From Spirochaetaceae bacterium UBA6243 (lineage in GTDB: Bacteria; Spirochaetota; Spirochaetia; Treponematales; Rectinemataceae), in NCBI GenBank assembly GCA_002441395.1, contig DJVZ01000028.1:19370-31587 (forward strand): a DNA stretch of 12,218 bases, written 5' to 3'. Positions 1 through 6,883 of this stretch are shown here, piece after piece. The position numbers and the translations under genes were made by a program. The stretch's first letter is position 1; the number at the start of each line of letters is the position of its first letter. The notes beneath the pieces are model-generated. The model was not told the DNA's origin, ran no database searches, and saw only the letters and a list, made by a program, of their open reading frames with translations.

Positions 1-317
1 TTCCCCCAGTGCTCAAGACAATAGCGGAGACGGGCGTGGGAGTCCCCGAACTCGCCGATGCCATTGCCCGTCATTTTGAGCGACTCAAGAATACCGGTGA
101 GCTGGAACGCAAACGGCTCGAATCCATTCGCTACCAGCTGGGCCAGTTCGTCTTCGATGAAATAACGCACCTTTTGAGCCTTTCAGAGCTTTCGAAGGTT
201 CGGGATGATCTTGCGCAAAAAGTAATTTCCCGTGAACTGGACGTATACAGCGCCGGAGTGGCGCTTTTCCACAGCATTCCAGAACAAGGAGCACCCCGTG
301 AACACCCTCAGACTTGA
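1..317 (+). CDS. meaB: Methylmalonyl-CoA mutase-associated GTPase MeaB (ArgK family), C-terminal part
   Basis: MeaB is a G3E-type P-loop GTPase that protects and reloads the B12-dependent methylmalonyl-CoA mutase. Only about the last 104 residues are here: the frame is open through base 3 (Pro-Pro-Val-Leu-Lys), so the GTG at 9 is an internal valine, not a start. The PPVLKTIAETGVGVPELADA stretch is the typical junction after the GTPase domain. It is followed by the charged helical dimerisation arm and a closing D-x-YSAG motif like the family's DPYSAA. No P-loop is visible because that half lies outside the window. The stop overlaps the next gene by 20 bases, which suggests translational coupling with the epimerase. 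Co-location with methylmalonyl-CoA genes supports MeaB over a kinase role once proposed for ArgK. Confidence 0.85.
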   Translation, partial: PPVLKTIAETGVGVPELADAIARHFERLKNTGELERKRLESIRYQLGQFVFDEITHLLSLSELSKVRDDLAQKVISRELDVYSAGVALFHSIPEQGAPREHPQT

Positions 318-702
318 CCATATCGGCATTGCGGTCGAAAAAATCGACGCGTCCCTTCCCGTGTGGGAGGGCATCCTGAGCCTTCCTCTCCACGGCATCG
401 AGGAAGTGGCAGACCAGAAGGTGAAGACCGCCTTCATGCCCATCGGTGAGAGTGAAATCGAGCTCCTCGAGACAACTGATCCTGAAGGGCCGATCGGCAG
501 ATTCCTCGCTGCGAAAGGGCAGGGTGTCCACCATCTGGCCTTCCGAGTCGCGAATATCGACGATGCGCTGGCCGAACTCAAGGCAAAGGGTATTCGGCTT
601 ATAGATGAGACGCCGCGTCATGGGGCGGGGGGCGCACGGATCGCCTTTATTCATCCCAAGGCGACGGGGGGCGTGCTTGTCGAGCTCTGCGAACGGGCGT
701 AG
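298..702 (+). CDS. mce: Methylmalonyl-CoA epimerase
   Basis: It interconverts (R)- and (S)-methylmalonyl-CoA, linking the mutase product to the decarboxylase substrate. The 134-residue cytosolic protein has the usual family length and vicinal-oxygen-chelate fold. It starts with NTLRLDHIGIAV and has GVHHLAF at 76-82 and a closing GGVLVELCE. By analogy with characterised epimerases the metal ligands would be His8, Glu55, His79 and Glu129. I chose the GTG at 298 because AAGGAG lies 6 bases upstream (286-291) and the family motif begins at once. An in-frame upstream start at 232 would add 22 unrelated residues read through meaB. It overlaps meaB by 20 bases and precedes mmdA by 69. Confidence 0.9.
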   Translation: MNTLRLDHIGIAVEKIDASLPVWEGILSLPLHGIEEVADQKVKTAFMPIGESEIELLETTDPEGPIGRFLAAKGQGVHHLAFRVANIDDALAELKAKGIRLIDETPRHGAGGARIAFIHPKATGGVLVELCERA

Positions 703-733
703 AATTCGCACTAATTTATTATTGTGAAAAGCA

Positions 734-750
734 ACCTCCCCGCTGGAGGT
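734..750 (+). promoter_or_regulatory. Small hairpin in the mmdA leader
   Basis: ACCTCC (734-739) and GGAGGT (745-750) form a perfect 6-bp inverted repeat with a 5-base loop, in the 69-base gap between mce and mmdA. The right arm is a perfect Shine-Dalgarno core but lies 21 bases before the mmdA ATG. The ribosome site in use is more likely AAGGA at 759-763. The hairpin could affect mRNA stability or ribosome loading on mmdA, which is needed in higher amount than the epimerase. No U-tract follows, so it is not an intrinsic terminator. The role is inferred. Confidence 0.35.
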
Positions 751-771
751 AATTATATAAGGACGGTTTGT

Positions 772-2316
772 ATGGAGAAAAAGCTGAAGGAGCTTGAGGA
801 GCGCCGAGCGAAAGTGCTTGCCGGCGGCGGCCCGAAGAGGGTTGCCGCACAGCATGAGAAAGGCAAGATGACCGCTCGCGAGAGGATCGAGATGCTGCTC
901 GATCCGGGGACCTTCATGGAACTGGATGCGTTTGTCGAACACCGGGCGACCCAGCTCGGGATGGACAAGATCGACGCTCCGGGCGAAGGTGTCGTGACTG
1001 GCTACGGGTTGGTCAATGGCAGGAACGTCTGCGTGTTTGCCCAGGATTTTACCGTTATCGGTGGAAGTCTTGGCGAGATGCACGCCGCGAAGATCTGTAA
1101 GGTGATGGACCTGGCGGTAAAAATTGGCTGTCCCCTGGTCGGTATCAACGACTCGGGCGGAGCGCGCATTCAGGAAGGCGTGGACGCGCTCTCCGGGTAT
1201 GGTGAAATTTTTTACCGCAACACGCTCGCGTCGGGTGTTATTCCTCAGATTTCAGTGATTATGGGTCCATGCGCCGGTGGCGCGGTCTATTCGCCGGCGC
1301 TCACCGATTTTGTCTTTATGACCGAGGGAACCAGCAACATGTTCATAACCGGGCCACAGGTCATCAAGGCGGTGACCGGCGAAGAAGTGAGCGCGGAGGA
1401 CCTTGGTGGCGCGCGCGTGCACTCCGAAGTCTCGGGCGTGTCACATTTCAGCTTCCCCGATGAACAGTCGACGATTGAGGCGATTCGCAAGCTGCTTTCC
1501 TATTTGCCGCAGAACAATGTCGAAGATCCGCCGGTCATGGATATCGGCGACGATCCGAACCGCACCGACGATGCGCTCGCGGATTTGATGCCGGATTCTC
1601 CGAACAAACCTTATGATGTCCGCGATATCATCACGCGGATCGTGGATTCCGCGGATTTCTTCGAAGTACAGCCCGATTATGCGAAGAATATTGTCACCGG
1701 CTTTGCGCGGCTCGCGGGCCGTTCTGTCGGCATTATCGCAAACCAGCCCAAGCATCTTGCGGGCGTCCTCGACATCAACGCATCGGACAAGGCGACGCGC
1801 TTTATCCGATTCTGTGATTCGTTCAATATGCCGCTTCTTACCCTGACTGATACGGCCGGGTACTTGCCCGGCGTCGGCCAGGAACACGGTGGCGTCATCC
1901 GGCATGGAGCAAAGCTTCTCTACGCGTACTCGGAAGCCTCCGTGCCGAAGTTGACCGTGATTCTGCGCAAGGCATATGGCGGAGCCTATATCGCGATGTG
2001 CTCGCGGCATCTCGGCGCTGACCAAGTTTTCGCCTGGCCGACTGCCGAAATCGCGGTCATGGGGCCGGAAGGTGCCGCAAACATCATCTTCAAGAAAGAA
2101 ATCGAGGAGTCGGCGGACCCCGCAACCATGCGCAAAGACAAGATTGAAGAGTACAAGCGCAGTTTTGCGAACCCCTATATGGCGGCGGCCCGGGGCTATG
2201 TGGACGATGTCATCGAGCCCTCCCATACGCGCATGCGCCTGTGTAATGCCCTGAATACCCTTCTGGGCAAGCGCCAGAGCACACCTTCCCGCAAGCACGG
2301 GAATATTCCCGTCTGA
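772..2316 (+). CDS. mmdA: Methylmalonyl-CoA decarboxylase, carboxyltransferase (alpha) subunit
   Basis: This subunit moves the carboxyl group of (S)-methylmalonyl-CoA to biotin on the carrier protein, releasing propionyl-CoA. The 514 residues show the tandem crotonase-like carboxyltransferase fold. The N half has SGGARIQEG at 128-136 and GPCAGGAVYSPA from 165. The C half has TDTAGYLPGVGQEHGG and AYGGAYIAM from 401; the glycine pairs form the oxyanion holes. The residue after GGAY is isoleucine, as in decarboxylases, where propionyl-CoA carboxylase beta subunits usually have aspartate. The same family includes PccB; the following anchor, biotin carrier and Na+-pump genes decide for the decarboxylase. 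I chose the ATG at 772, with AAGGA 8 bases upstream, over the GTG at 724, which lacks a ribosome site and adds 16 unconserved residues. Confidence 0.9.
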   Translation: MEKKLKELEERRAKVLAGGGPKRVAAQHEKGKMTARERIEMLLDPGTFMELDAFVEHRATQLGMDKIDAPGEGVVTGYGLVNGRNVCVFAQDFTVIGGSLGEMHAAKICKVMDLAVKIGCPLVGINDSGGARIQEGVDALSGYGEIFYRNTLASGVIPQISVIMGPCAGGAVYSPALTDFVFMTEGTSNMFITGPQVIKAVTGEEVSAEDLGGARVHSEVSGVSHFSFPDEQSTIEAIRKLLSYLPQNNVEDPPVMDIGDDPNRTDDALADLMPDSPNKPYDVRDIITRIVDSADFFEVQPDYAKNIVTGFARLAGRSVGIIANQPKHLAGVLDINASDKATRFIRFCDSFNMPLLTLTDTAGYLPGVGQEHGGVIRHGAKLLYAYSEASVPKLTVILRKAYGGAYIAMCSRHLGADQVFAWPTAEIAVMGPEGAANIIFKKEIEESADPATMRKDKIEEYKRSFANPYMAAARGYVDDVIEPSHTRMRLCNALNTLLGKRQSTPSRKHGNIPV

Positions 2317-2326
2317 GAGGCCGCAC

Positions 2327-2716
2327 ATGACAAATCCTTGGATGATTATGCTTCTCGGCATCATTACGGTGTTTGTGGTGCTATTTCTTATAATACTGTT
2401 CCTGCTTGGATTCCCCGGGTTTTTCGGTGCCCTCAAACGCAGAGAGCATGGAAAGCCTGCTCCGCTTCCCCAGATTATTGAGGTGACAAAAAAAACTGTT
2501 TTGGCTGCAGACGGAAGCGCGTCTCAAACCGCGGGCGAGTTCTCGGCGCAGGAAGAAGAAACATTGGTCGCCGTATTGACTGCCGCGGTCGCCGCGGCGA
2601 GCAGTTCTGAAATAGGTTCTTTTGCAATTACGCAGGTGCGTCAGGCACAGGCAGAAAGCAGTGGCGGTTTCAACACCCCCGTATGGGGCAGGGTCGAGCG
2701 CCTCGCTCGCAAATAA
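2327..2716 (+). CDS. mmdD: OadG-like small membrane subunit of the Na+-pumping decarboxylase
   Basis: The protein (129 residues) has one N-terminal membrane helix (about residues 6-28, with the GIITVFVVLFLII core typical of OadG/MmdD). A short basic stretch (KRREHGK) and a long flexible Ala/Ser/Glu-rich cytoplasmic tail follow. In this family it anchors the carboxyltransferase and biotin carrier to the membrane pump and helps the complex assemble. Sequence conservation is low in the family, so the call rests on topology plus position between mmdA and the biotin protein. The tail ends TPVWGRVERLARK, like the Trp/Arg-rich C-terminus of relatives. The start is supported by AGAGG 6 bases upstream. 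It begins 10 bases after the mmdA stop. Confidence 0.75.
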   Translation: MTNPWMIMLLGIITVFVVLFLIILFLLGFPGFFGALKRREHGKPAPLPQIIEVTKKTVLAADGSASQTAGEFSAQEEETLVAVLTAAVAAASSSEIGSFAITQVRQAQAESSGGFNTPVWGRVERLARK

Positions 2717-2745
2717 TGCACGGAATTGATCAGGAGTAATATATT

Positions 2746-3135
2746 ATGAAGCAATATAGAATTACAGTAAATGGCAAATCCTATGATGTGACTGTTGAGG
2801 AGCTTGGCGTGGCAAAGAATGCACCGGCTGGCAGCACTGTACAGGCATCTGCCGCCGCGCCGGCCCCCAGTGCCGCGCCTGCCGCCCCCGTTCAGCCCGC
2901 GGCCCCCGCAAATGGCGGTTCCATCATCACAGTCAAGGCGCCTATGCCTGGCACGGTACTGTCTTTCAAAGTCATTGTGGGGCAGCAGGTAAAGCGTGGT
3001 GATGTGTTGCTGCTTCTTGAAGCCATGAAGATGGAGAATGAAATTGTCGCTCCGCAGGACGGCACTGTTGTTGCGCTTCGCATTCCTGCGAGTGCCTCTG
3101 TGAACACTGGCGACCCGCTCGTCGATCTCGCGTAG
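2746..3135 (+). CDS. mmdC: Biotin carboxyl carrier subunit of methylmalonyl-CoA decarboxylase
   Basis: It carries CO2 on biotin from the carboxyltransferase to the membrane decarboxylase. The 129 residues have three parts: a short beta-rich head (KQYRITVNGKSYDVTVEE), a flexible Ala/Pro linker at about 26-57, and a biotinyl domain from about 60 to the end. The biotinylation motif EAMKMEN puts biotin on Lys95, 34 residues from the C-terminus, as usual. APMPGTV at 65-71 is the other half of the lipoyl/biotinyl hammerhead. It would be modified by a biotin-protein ligase encoded elsewhere. AGGAG lies 9 bases before the ATG; the gene follows mmdD by 29 bases and precedes mmdB by 16. It could also serve another biotin enzyme, but the operon argues against that. 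Confidence 0.92.
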   Translation: MKQYRITVNGKSYDVTVEELGVAKNAPAGSTVQASAAAPAPSAAPAAPVQPAAPANGGSIITVKAPMPGTVLSFKVIVGQQVKRGDVLLLLEAMKMENEIVAPQDGTVVALRIPASASVNTGDPLVDLA

Positions 3136-3151
3136 GGAGGGGGATTTCTCC

Positions 3152-4282
3152 ATGGAACAATTTTTCTCCCATTTTATTTCCTCGACTGGCTTTATTGCCA
3201 TGACATGGGGACAGCTCCTGATGCTGGTGATTTCCTGCGTTTTATTGTACCTCGGCATCGCACGCGAATATGAGCCGCTTTTGCTCGTCCCGATTGCCTT
3301 CGGCATGCTGCTGGCAAATATTCCTATGAGCGGCATTACGGACGGGCCAAAGGATGGGCTGGTGGGAGGCCTCATCTACTACCTGTATCAAGGCGTGAAG
3401 CTTGGAATATATCCTCCGCTCATTTTTCTTGGAATCGGCGCAATGACGGACTTCGGCCCTCTTATCGCAAACCCCTGGAGCCTTTTGCTCGGCGCGGCTG
3501 CGCAATTGGGGATATTCATTCCCTTCATCGCGGCGTATTACATGGGCTTTGATTTAAAATCGTGCGGAAGCATCGCGATTATCGGTGGTGCGGACGGCCC
3601 GACGGCGATCTATGTCACTTCGCGCCTGAAACCCGAGCTGCTGGGGCCGGTTGCCATCGCGGCGTACTCTTACATGGCGCTTGTGCCACTCATTCAGCCT
3701 CCCATCATGAAGGCGCTGACGACGAAAAAAGAGCGACAGGTGAAAATGGCTCAGCTGCGGGAAGTATCGAAGGCGGAGCGCATCGTATTCCCGATTCTCG
3801 TGACTCTTTTGATTGGTCTCTTGCTGCCGGCGGCGGTGCCTCTTGTCGGGTCTCTCATGCTCGGCAACCTTTTCAGGGAATCGGGTGTCACCGACAGGCT
3901 TTCCGACACCGCACAGCATGCCCTCATCAACATCCTGACGATTTTTCTCGGCGTTTCGGTGGGCTCCACCGCGAGCGCTGCCAAATTTCTGAATCCTCAG
4001 ACGCTGATGATCATCGCGCTTGGACTCTTTGCGTTCTGCTGTGGCACGGCCGGTGGTGTGCTATTCGGCAAAATAATGTACCGGGTCACTGGCGGCAAAG
4101 TGAATCCGCTCATCGGCTCGGCGGGCGTGTCCGCGGTGCCCATGGCGGCGCGCGTCAGCCAGGTCGTCGGCGCCAAGGAAGATCCGACCAACTTCCTCTT
4201 GATGCATGCCATGGGTCCGAATGTCGCTGGCGTTATCGGTTCGGCGGTCGCGGCGGGTGTGCTTTTGTCGGTGCTTGGCTGA
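3152..4282 (+). CDS. mmdB: Na+-pumping membrane subunit (beta) of methylmalonyl-CoA decarboxylase, OadB/MmdB family
   Basis: This integral membrane subunit decarboxylates carboxybiotin and uses the energy to export Na+, making a sodium motive force. At 376 residues it has the usual length for the compact members. It shows many hydrophobic helices and the family's GGADGPTAIYV motif at 145-155, whose Asp148 is the counterpart of the aspartate needed for Na+ transport. Near the C-terminus NPLIGSAGVSAVPMAARVSQ and MHAMGPNVAGVIGSA are also family hallmarks. The related oxaloacetate and glutaconyl-CoA decarboxylases use the same beta subunit, so specificity comes from mmdA and the epimerase/MeaB neighbours. 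A purine-rich GGGAGGGGG (3135-3143) lies 8 bases before the ATG and overlaps the mmdC stop. It is the last gene of the decarboxylase set. Confidence 0.92.
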   Translation: MEQFFSHFISSTGFIAMTWGQLLMLVISCVLLYLGIAREYEPLLLVPIAFGMLLANIPMSGITDGPKDGLVGGLIYYLYQGVKLGIYPPLIFLGIGAMTDFGPLIANPWSLLLGAAAQLGIFIPFIAAYYMGFDLKSCGSIAIIGGADGPTAIYVTSRLKPELLGPVAIAAYSYMALVPLIQPPIMKALTTKKERQVKMAQLREVSKAERIVFPILVTLLIGLLLPAAVPLVGSLMLGNLFRESGVTDRLSDTAQHALINILTIFLGVSVGSTASAAKFLNPQTLMIIALGLFAFCCGTAGGVLFGKIMYRVTGGKVNPLIGSAGVSAVPMAARVSQVVGAKEDPTNFLLMHAMGPNVAGVIGSAVAAGVLLSVLG

Positions 4283-4321
4283 GAGGTGCTTCTGTAAGGA
4301 TATTCCGCTGCTCTGCATTTT

Positions 4322-4362
4322 TATGATATAGTCGCCCAATCTGAAAAACACACAGAAGTGTG
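4322..4362 (+). promoter_or_regulatory. Possible promoter -10 and leader hairpin ahead of thrA
   Basis: The 89-base gap between mmdB and thrA holds TATGAT (4322-4327), one base from the sigma-70 -10 consensus, in an AT-rich patch. No good -35 is visible at the right distance, so this is weak. Just before the ribosome site, CACAC (4349-4353) and GTGTG (4358-4362) form a 5-bp hairpin with an AGAA loop whose last base touches the GGAG of thrA. I see no convincing terminator after mmdB, so thrA may also be read through from the mmd operon. There is no room for a classical Thr/Ile leader peptide plus attenuator. Confidence 0.3.
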
Positions 4363-4371
4363 GAGCGTACG

Positions 4372-6813
4372 ATGAAAATTCTCAAATTTGGCGGTACTTC
4401 GGTGGGCAGCCCCGAAGCGGTCCGTGCGCTCGTCACCATCGCAAAAGATTCTGGCGAGCGCGTTTTTGTAGTCTCGGCATTTTCGGGCATTACCGATTCC
4501 CTGCTGCAAGCCGCGCAGTGTGCGAGTGAGGGAGGGGAATGGCGGCTCCTTTTTGAGACAATATCAGAGCGGCATCATTCGATGATTGCCGCTCTTTTGG
4601 CCCCCCCTCTTGAGGCGACGGCGACGGCCAGCACGAATGCTCTCCTCGGGGAATTGTCCTCTCTCTTGTTGGGAATTTCTCTGGTGAGCGACCTGTCGCC
4701 GCGGACGCTCGATCTTGTCGCGTCCTTTGGCGAACGCCTGAGCGCCGGTATCCTGGCCCAGACGCTTTTGCAATCCGGCATTGAGGCCGAAGCGGTCGAC
4801 GCCCGCCAGTTCATTGTCACCGATGACAAGTTCGGCGCGGCCCACTGGCTAGAGGCAGAGACCACGCGGCGCGTCAGTACCTTTTTCGAGAATTTTCCCC
4901 ATATCGCCGTTGTGACGGGATTTATTGGTTCGACCGAGGATGGCCTTACCACAACCTTGGGCCGGGGTGGCTCGGATTTCACCGCCGGCATACTGGGGGC
5001 CTGTCTCAATGCCGAAGAGATTCAGATCTGGACCGATGTCGACGGCATCATGACTGCCGACCCCAAGGCTGTTCCGGACGCCTTTGTGATTCCTGAGATT
5101 TCCTACGTCGAAGCGATGGAGATGTCGCATTTCGGCGCAAAGGTACTGCATCCGCCAACAATCCTTCCGGCCATGTCCAAGGGCATTCCCGTTCGAATTC
5201 TGAATACCTTCAATCCTCAGGCTCCAGGGACGCGCATTGTCAGGGAAGCGGTACCGAGCACCTGGCCTGTCCGAGGCATCGCCGCGATTTCCTCGATTTC
5301 TCTTCTGTTGCTGCAGGGGCCGGGGCTCCCAGGCGTAACGGGCATTGCGGGCAGAATGTTCGCCGCGCTTGCTGCGGCGAGAGTCAATGTCATACTCATC
5401 ACTCAAGGCTCGAGCGAGCTCTCCATCTGCTGCGCGGTTCTTCCCCAGGACGCAGACAGGGGCGTCAGGGCACTGAGAGAGGAATTCCGCTACGAGATCG
5501 GCACCGGGACCATCCAGATGCCGGCTGTCGAAAAAGATTTGAGCGTGATCGCGGTGGTGGGGGAGATGATGAAGCACCGCGTGGGTATCTCGGGGCGCGT
5601 CTTCAAAGCTCTGGGGCGGAATGGCATAAACGTGGTTGCGATCGCCCAAGGGTCGTCGGAGCTCAATATTTCCATAGTGGTGAGCGCTCAGGAGCGAAAC
5701 AAGGCGATGAGCGCCATCCACGATGCTTTTTTTCTGGCTGGCGTACGCACGGTCAATGTGTTTTTGGTCGGCACAGGCCTCATCGGCGGAACACTGCTCT
5801 CGCAGGTCGCGGCGCAGCACAGGAAGCTTTTTCAGGATCGATCGATCCGGGTGCGAATTGCAGGCATAGCAAATTCACGCAACATGCTGATCGATTCCAA
5901 AGGGATCGATATTGATCATTGGCAAGAAACACTGACTGCCCAGGGTCATAAGACGGATCTTGGCCATTTCGTGCAAGCGCTGCTCAAACTCAATCTGCCG
6001 AATGCCTGCTTTTGCGACTGCACCGCCAGCGATATCCCCGTGCAGTTCTATGAGTCGATGCTTTCGGCGTCGATTTCCGTGGTAACGCCGAACAAGCGAG
6101 GCAACAGTGGCACCCTCCAGCAGTACCGAAGGCTCATTGACCTCGCGCGCGAAATGGATGTCCCCTATCGGTACGAGACGACCGTGGGTGCCGGCCTGCC
6201 TGTCATCGGCACAATTCAGGACCTTGTGGCTTCCGGCGACGAGATATTCAAAATAGAAGCGGTTCTTTCGGGGACGATCAGTTATATTTTCAACAATCTC
6301 GGGCCCGGGCTTGCTTTTTCCGAACTCGTAAAGCAAGCAAAACAGCTCGGCTATACAGAGCCAGACCCGCGCGACGACCTGAGTGCAAGAGACATTGCAC
6401 GAAAGGCAATTATCCTCGCGCGCGAGGCAGGATACGCCTTTGAAGGGTCGACGGTGCAGATAGAGCCCCTCATCTCGGAGAGAATCTCCAGGGCCCCCTC
6501 GATTGATGCATGCATGGCTCTGTTGCCCGAGATGGACGGTGTATTGGAAGGACGCCGCACGGCGGCTTCTCAGAAGGGTACAGTGCTGCGCTATGTCTCT
6601 GTGATTACGCAGCGGGGGTGTCGGCTCTCGCTCTGTGAATACGGGCCGGATAGCCCGTTCTATAGCCTGACAGGCACCGATAATATGGTTGTGATCACTT
6701 CAAAGCGATATTCCCAGAATCCGCTGGTGATACGCGGTCCGGGAGCGGGTGCCGATGTCACTGCGGGCGGTGTGTTTGCCGACATCTTGAAGACTGCGGA
6801 ATCTTATCTTTAA
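4372..6813 (+). CDS. thrA: Bifunctional aspartokinase / homoserine dehydrogenase
   Basis: It catalyses the first and third steps from aspartate to homoserine, for threonine and methionine. The 813 residues match the length of E. coli ThrA (820). The aspartokinase part starts KFGGTSVGS at 5-13 and has TLGRGGSD at 195-202 and SHFGAKVLHP. Two ACT domains follow; their ITQGSSE (Gln345) and IAQGSSE (Gln426) motifs resemble those binding threonine in related enzymes, so threonine feedback is likely. The homoserine dehydrogenase part has the NAD(P) loop GTGLIGG at 467-473, TPNK with Lys575, VLSGTISYIFN, and Asp674/Lys678 in SARDIARK, a variant of the usual SG-x-DVARK. The ATG at 4372 has GGAG 6 bases upstream; a GTG four codons earlier is less likely. 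MetL has the same architecture, so the symbol is a best guess. Confidence 0.93.
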   Translation: MKILKFGGTSVGSPEAVRALVTIAKDSGERVFVVSAFSGITDSLLQAAQCASEGGEWRLLFETISERHHSMIAALLAPPLEATATASTNALLGELSSLLLGISLVSDLSPRTLDLVASFGERLSAGILAQTLLQSGIEAEAVDARQFIVTDDKFGAAHWLEAETTRRVSTFFENFPHIAVVTGFIGSTEDGLTTTLGRGGSDFTAGILGACLNAEEIQIWTDVDGIMTADPKAVPDAFVIPEISYVEAMEMSHFGAKVLHPPTILPAMSKGIPVRILNTFNPQAPGTRIVREAVPSTWPVRGIAAISSISLLLLQGPGLPGVTGIAGRMFAALAAARVNVILITQGSSELSICCAVLPQDADRGVRALREEFRYEIGTGTIQMPAVEKDLSVIAVVGEMMKHRVGISGRVFKALGRNGINVVAIAQGSSELNISIVVSAQERNKAMSAIHDAFFLAGVRTVNVFLVGTGLIGGTLLSQVAAQHRKLFQDRSIRVRIAGIANSRNMLIDSKGIDIDHWQETLTAQGHKTDLGHFVQALLKLNLPNACFCDCTASDIPVQFYESMLSASISVVTPNKRGNSGTLQQYRRLIDLAREMDVPYRYETTVGAGLPVIGTIQDLVASGDEIFKIEAVLSGTISYIFNNLGPGLAFSELVKQAKQLGYTEPDPRDDLSARDIARKAIILAREAGYAFEGSTVQIEPLISERISRAPSIDACMALLPEMDGVLEGRRTAASQKGTVLRYVSVITQRGCRLSLCEYGPDSPFYSLTGTDNMVVITSKRYSQNPLVIRGPGAGADVTAGGVFADILKTAESYL

Positions 6814-6832
6814 TTGTTTGTATTATAAATAA

Positions 6833-6870
6833 AAAGGCCGCCAAACGCGTGTGAGCGTTTGGCGGCCTTT
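6833..6870. terminator. Bidirectional intrinsic terminator between thrA and the TRAP operon
   Basis: A perfect 16-bp stem (6833-6848 with 6855-6870) closes a 6-base loop (GTGTGA) in the 70-base gap between the convergent thrA and TRAP permease genes. On the + strand the stem ends TTT followed by CTTGT. On the - strand the stem is followed by TTTTTATTTATAA, a good U-tract. It should stop transcription from both sides. Confidence 0.93.
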
Positions 6871-6883
6871 CTTGTATATGCCA

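Noticed and set aside
85..1083. 332-codon - strand open frame across meaB, mce and mmdA
   Set aside because: It is antisense to three recognised genes, and its translation matches no family I know. High GC at third positions of the real genes makes such shadows.
772..2316. Propionyl-CoA carboxylase beta subunit instead of mmdA
   Set aside because: The OadG-like, biotin-carrier and OadB-type genes downstream, and GGAYI rather than GGAYD, favour the Na+-pumping decarboxylase.
1441..2436. 331-codon - strand open frame inside mmdA
   Set aside because: Antisense shadow of a well-conserved carboxyltransferase; the product is Arg/His-rich with no family motifs.
4283..4325. Possible terminator after mmdB (CTCTGCATTTTT)
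   Set aside because: The only stem I could build is about six pairs with mismatches; not enough to call.
3562..4326. 254-codon + strand open frame overlapping mmdB
   Set aside because: It is in another frame within the conserved Na+ pump gene; its Arg/His-rich product is unlike a membrane protein.
4849..5820. 323-codon - strand open frame within thrA
   Set aside because: Antisense to conserved aspartokinase and ACT domain sequence, with no motif of its own.
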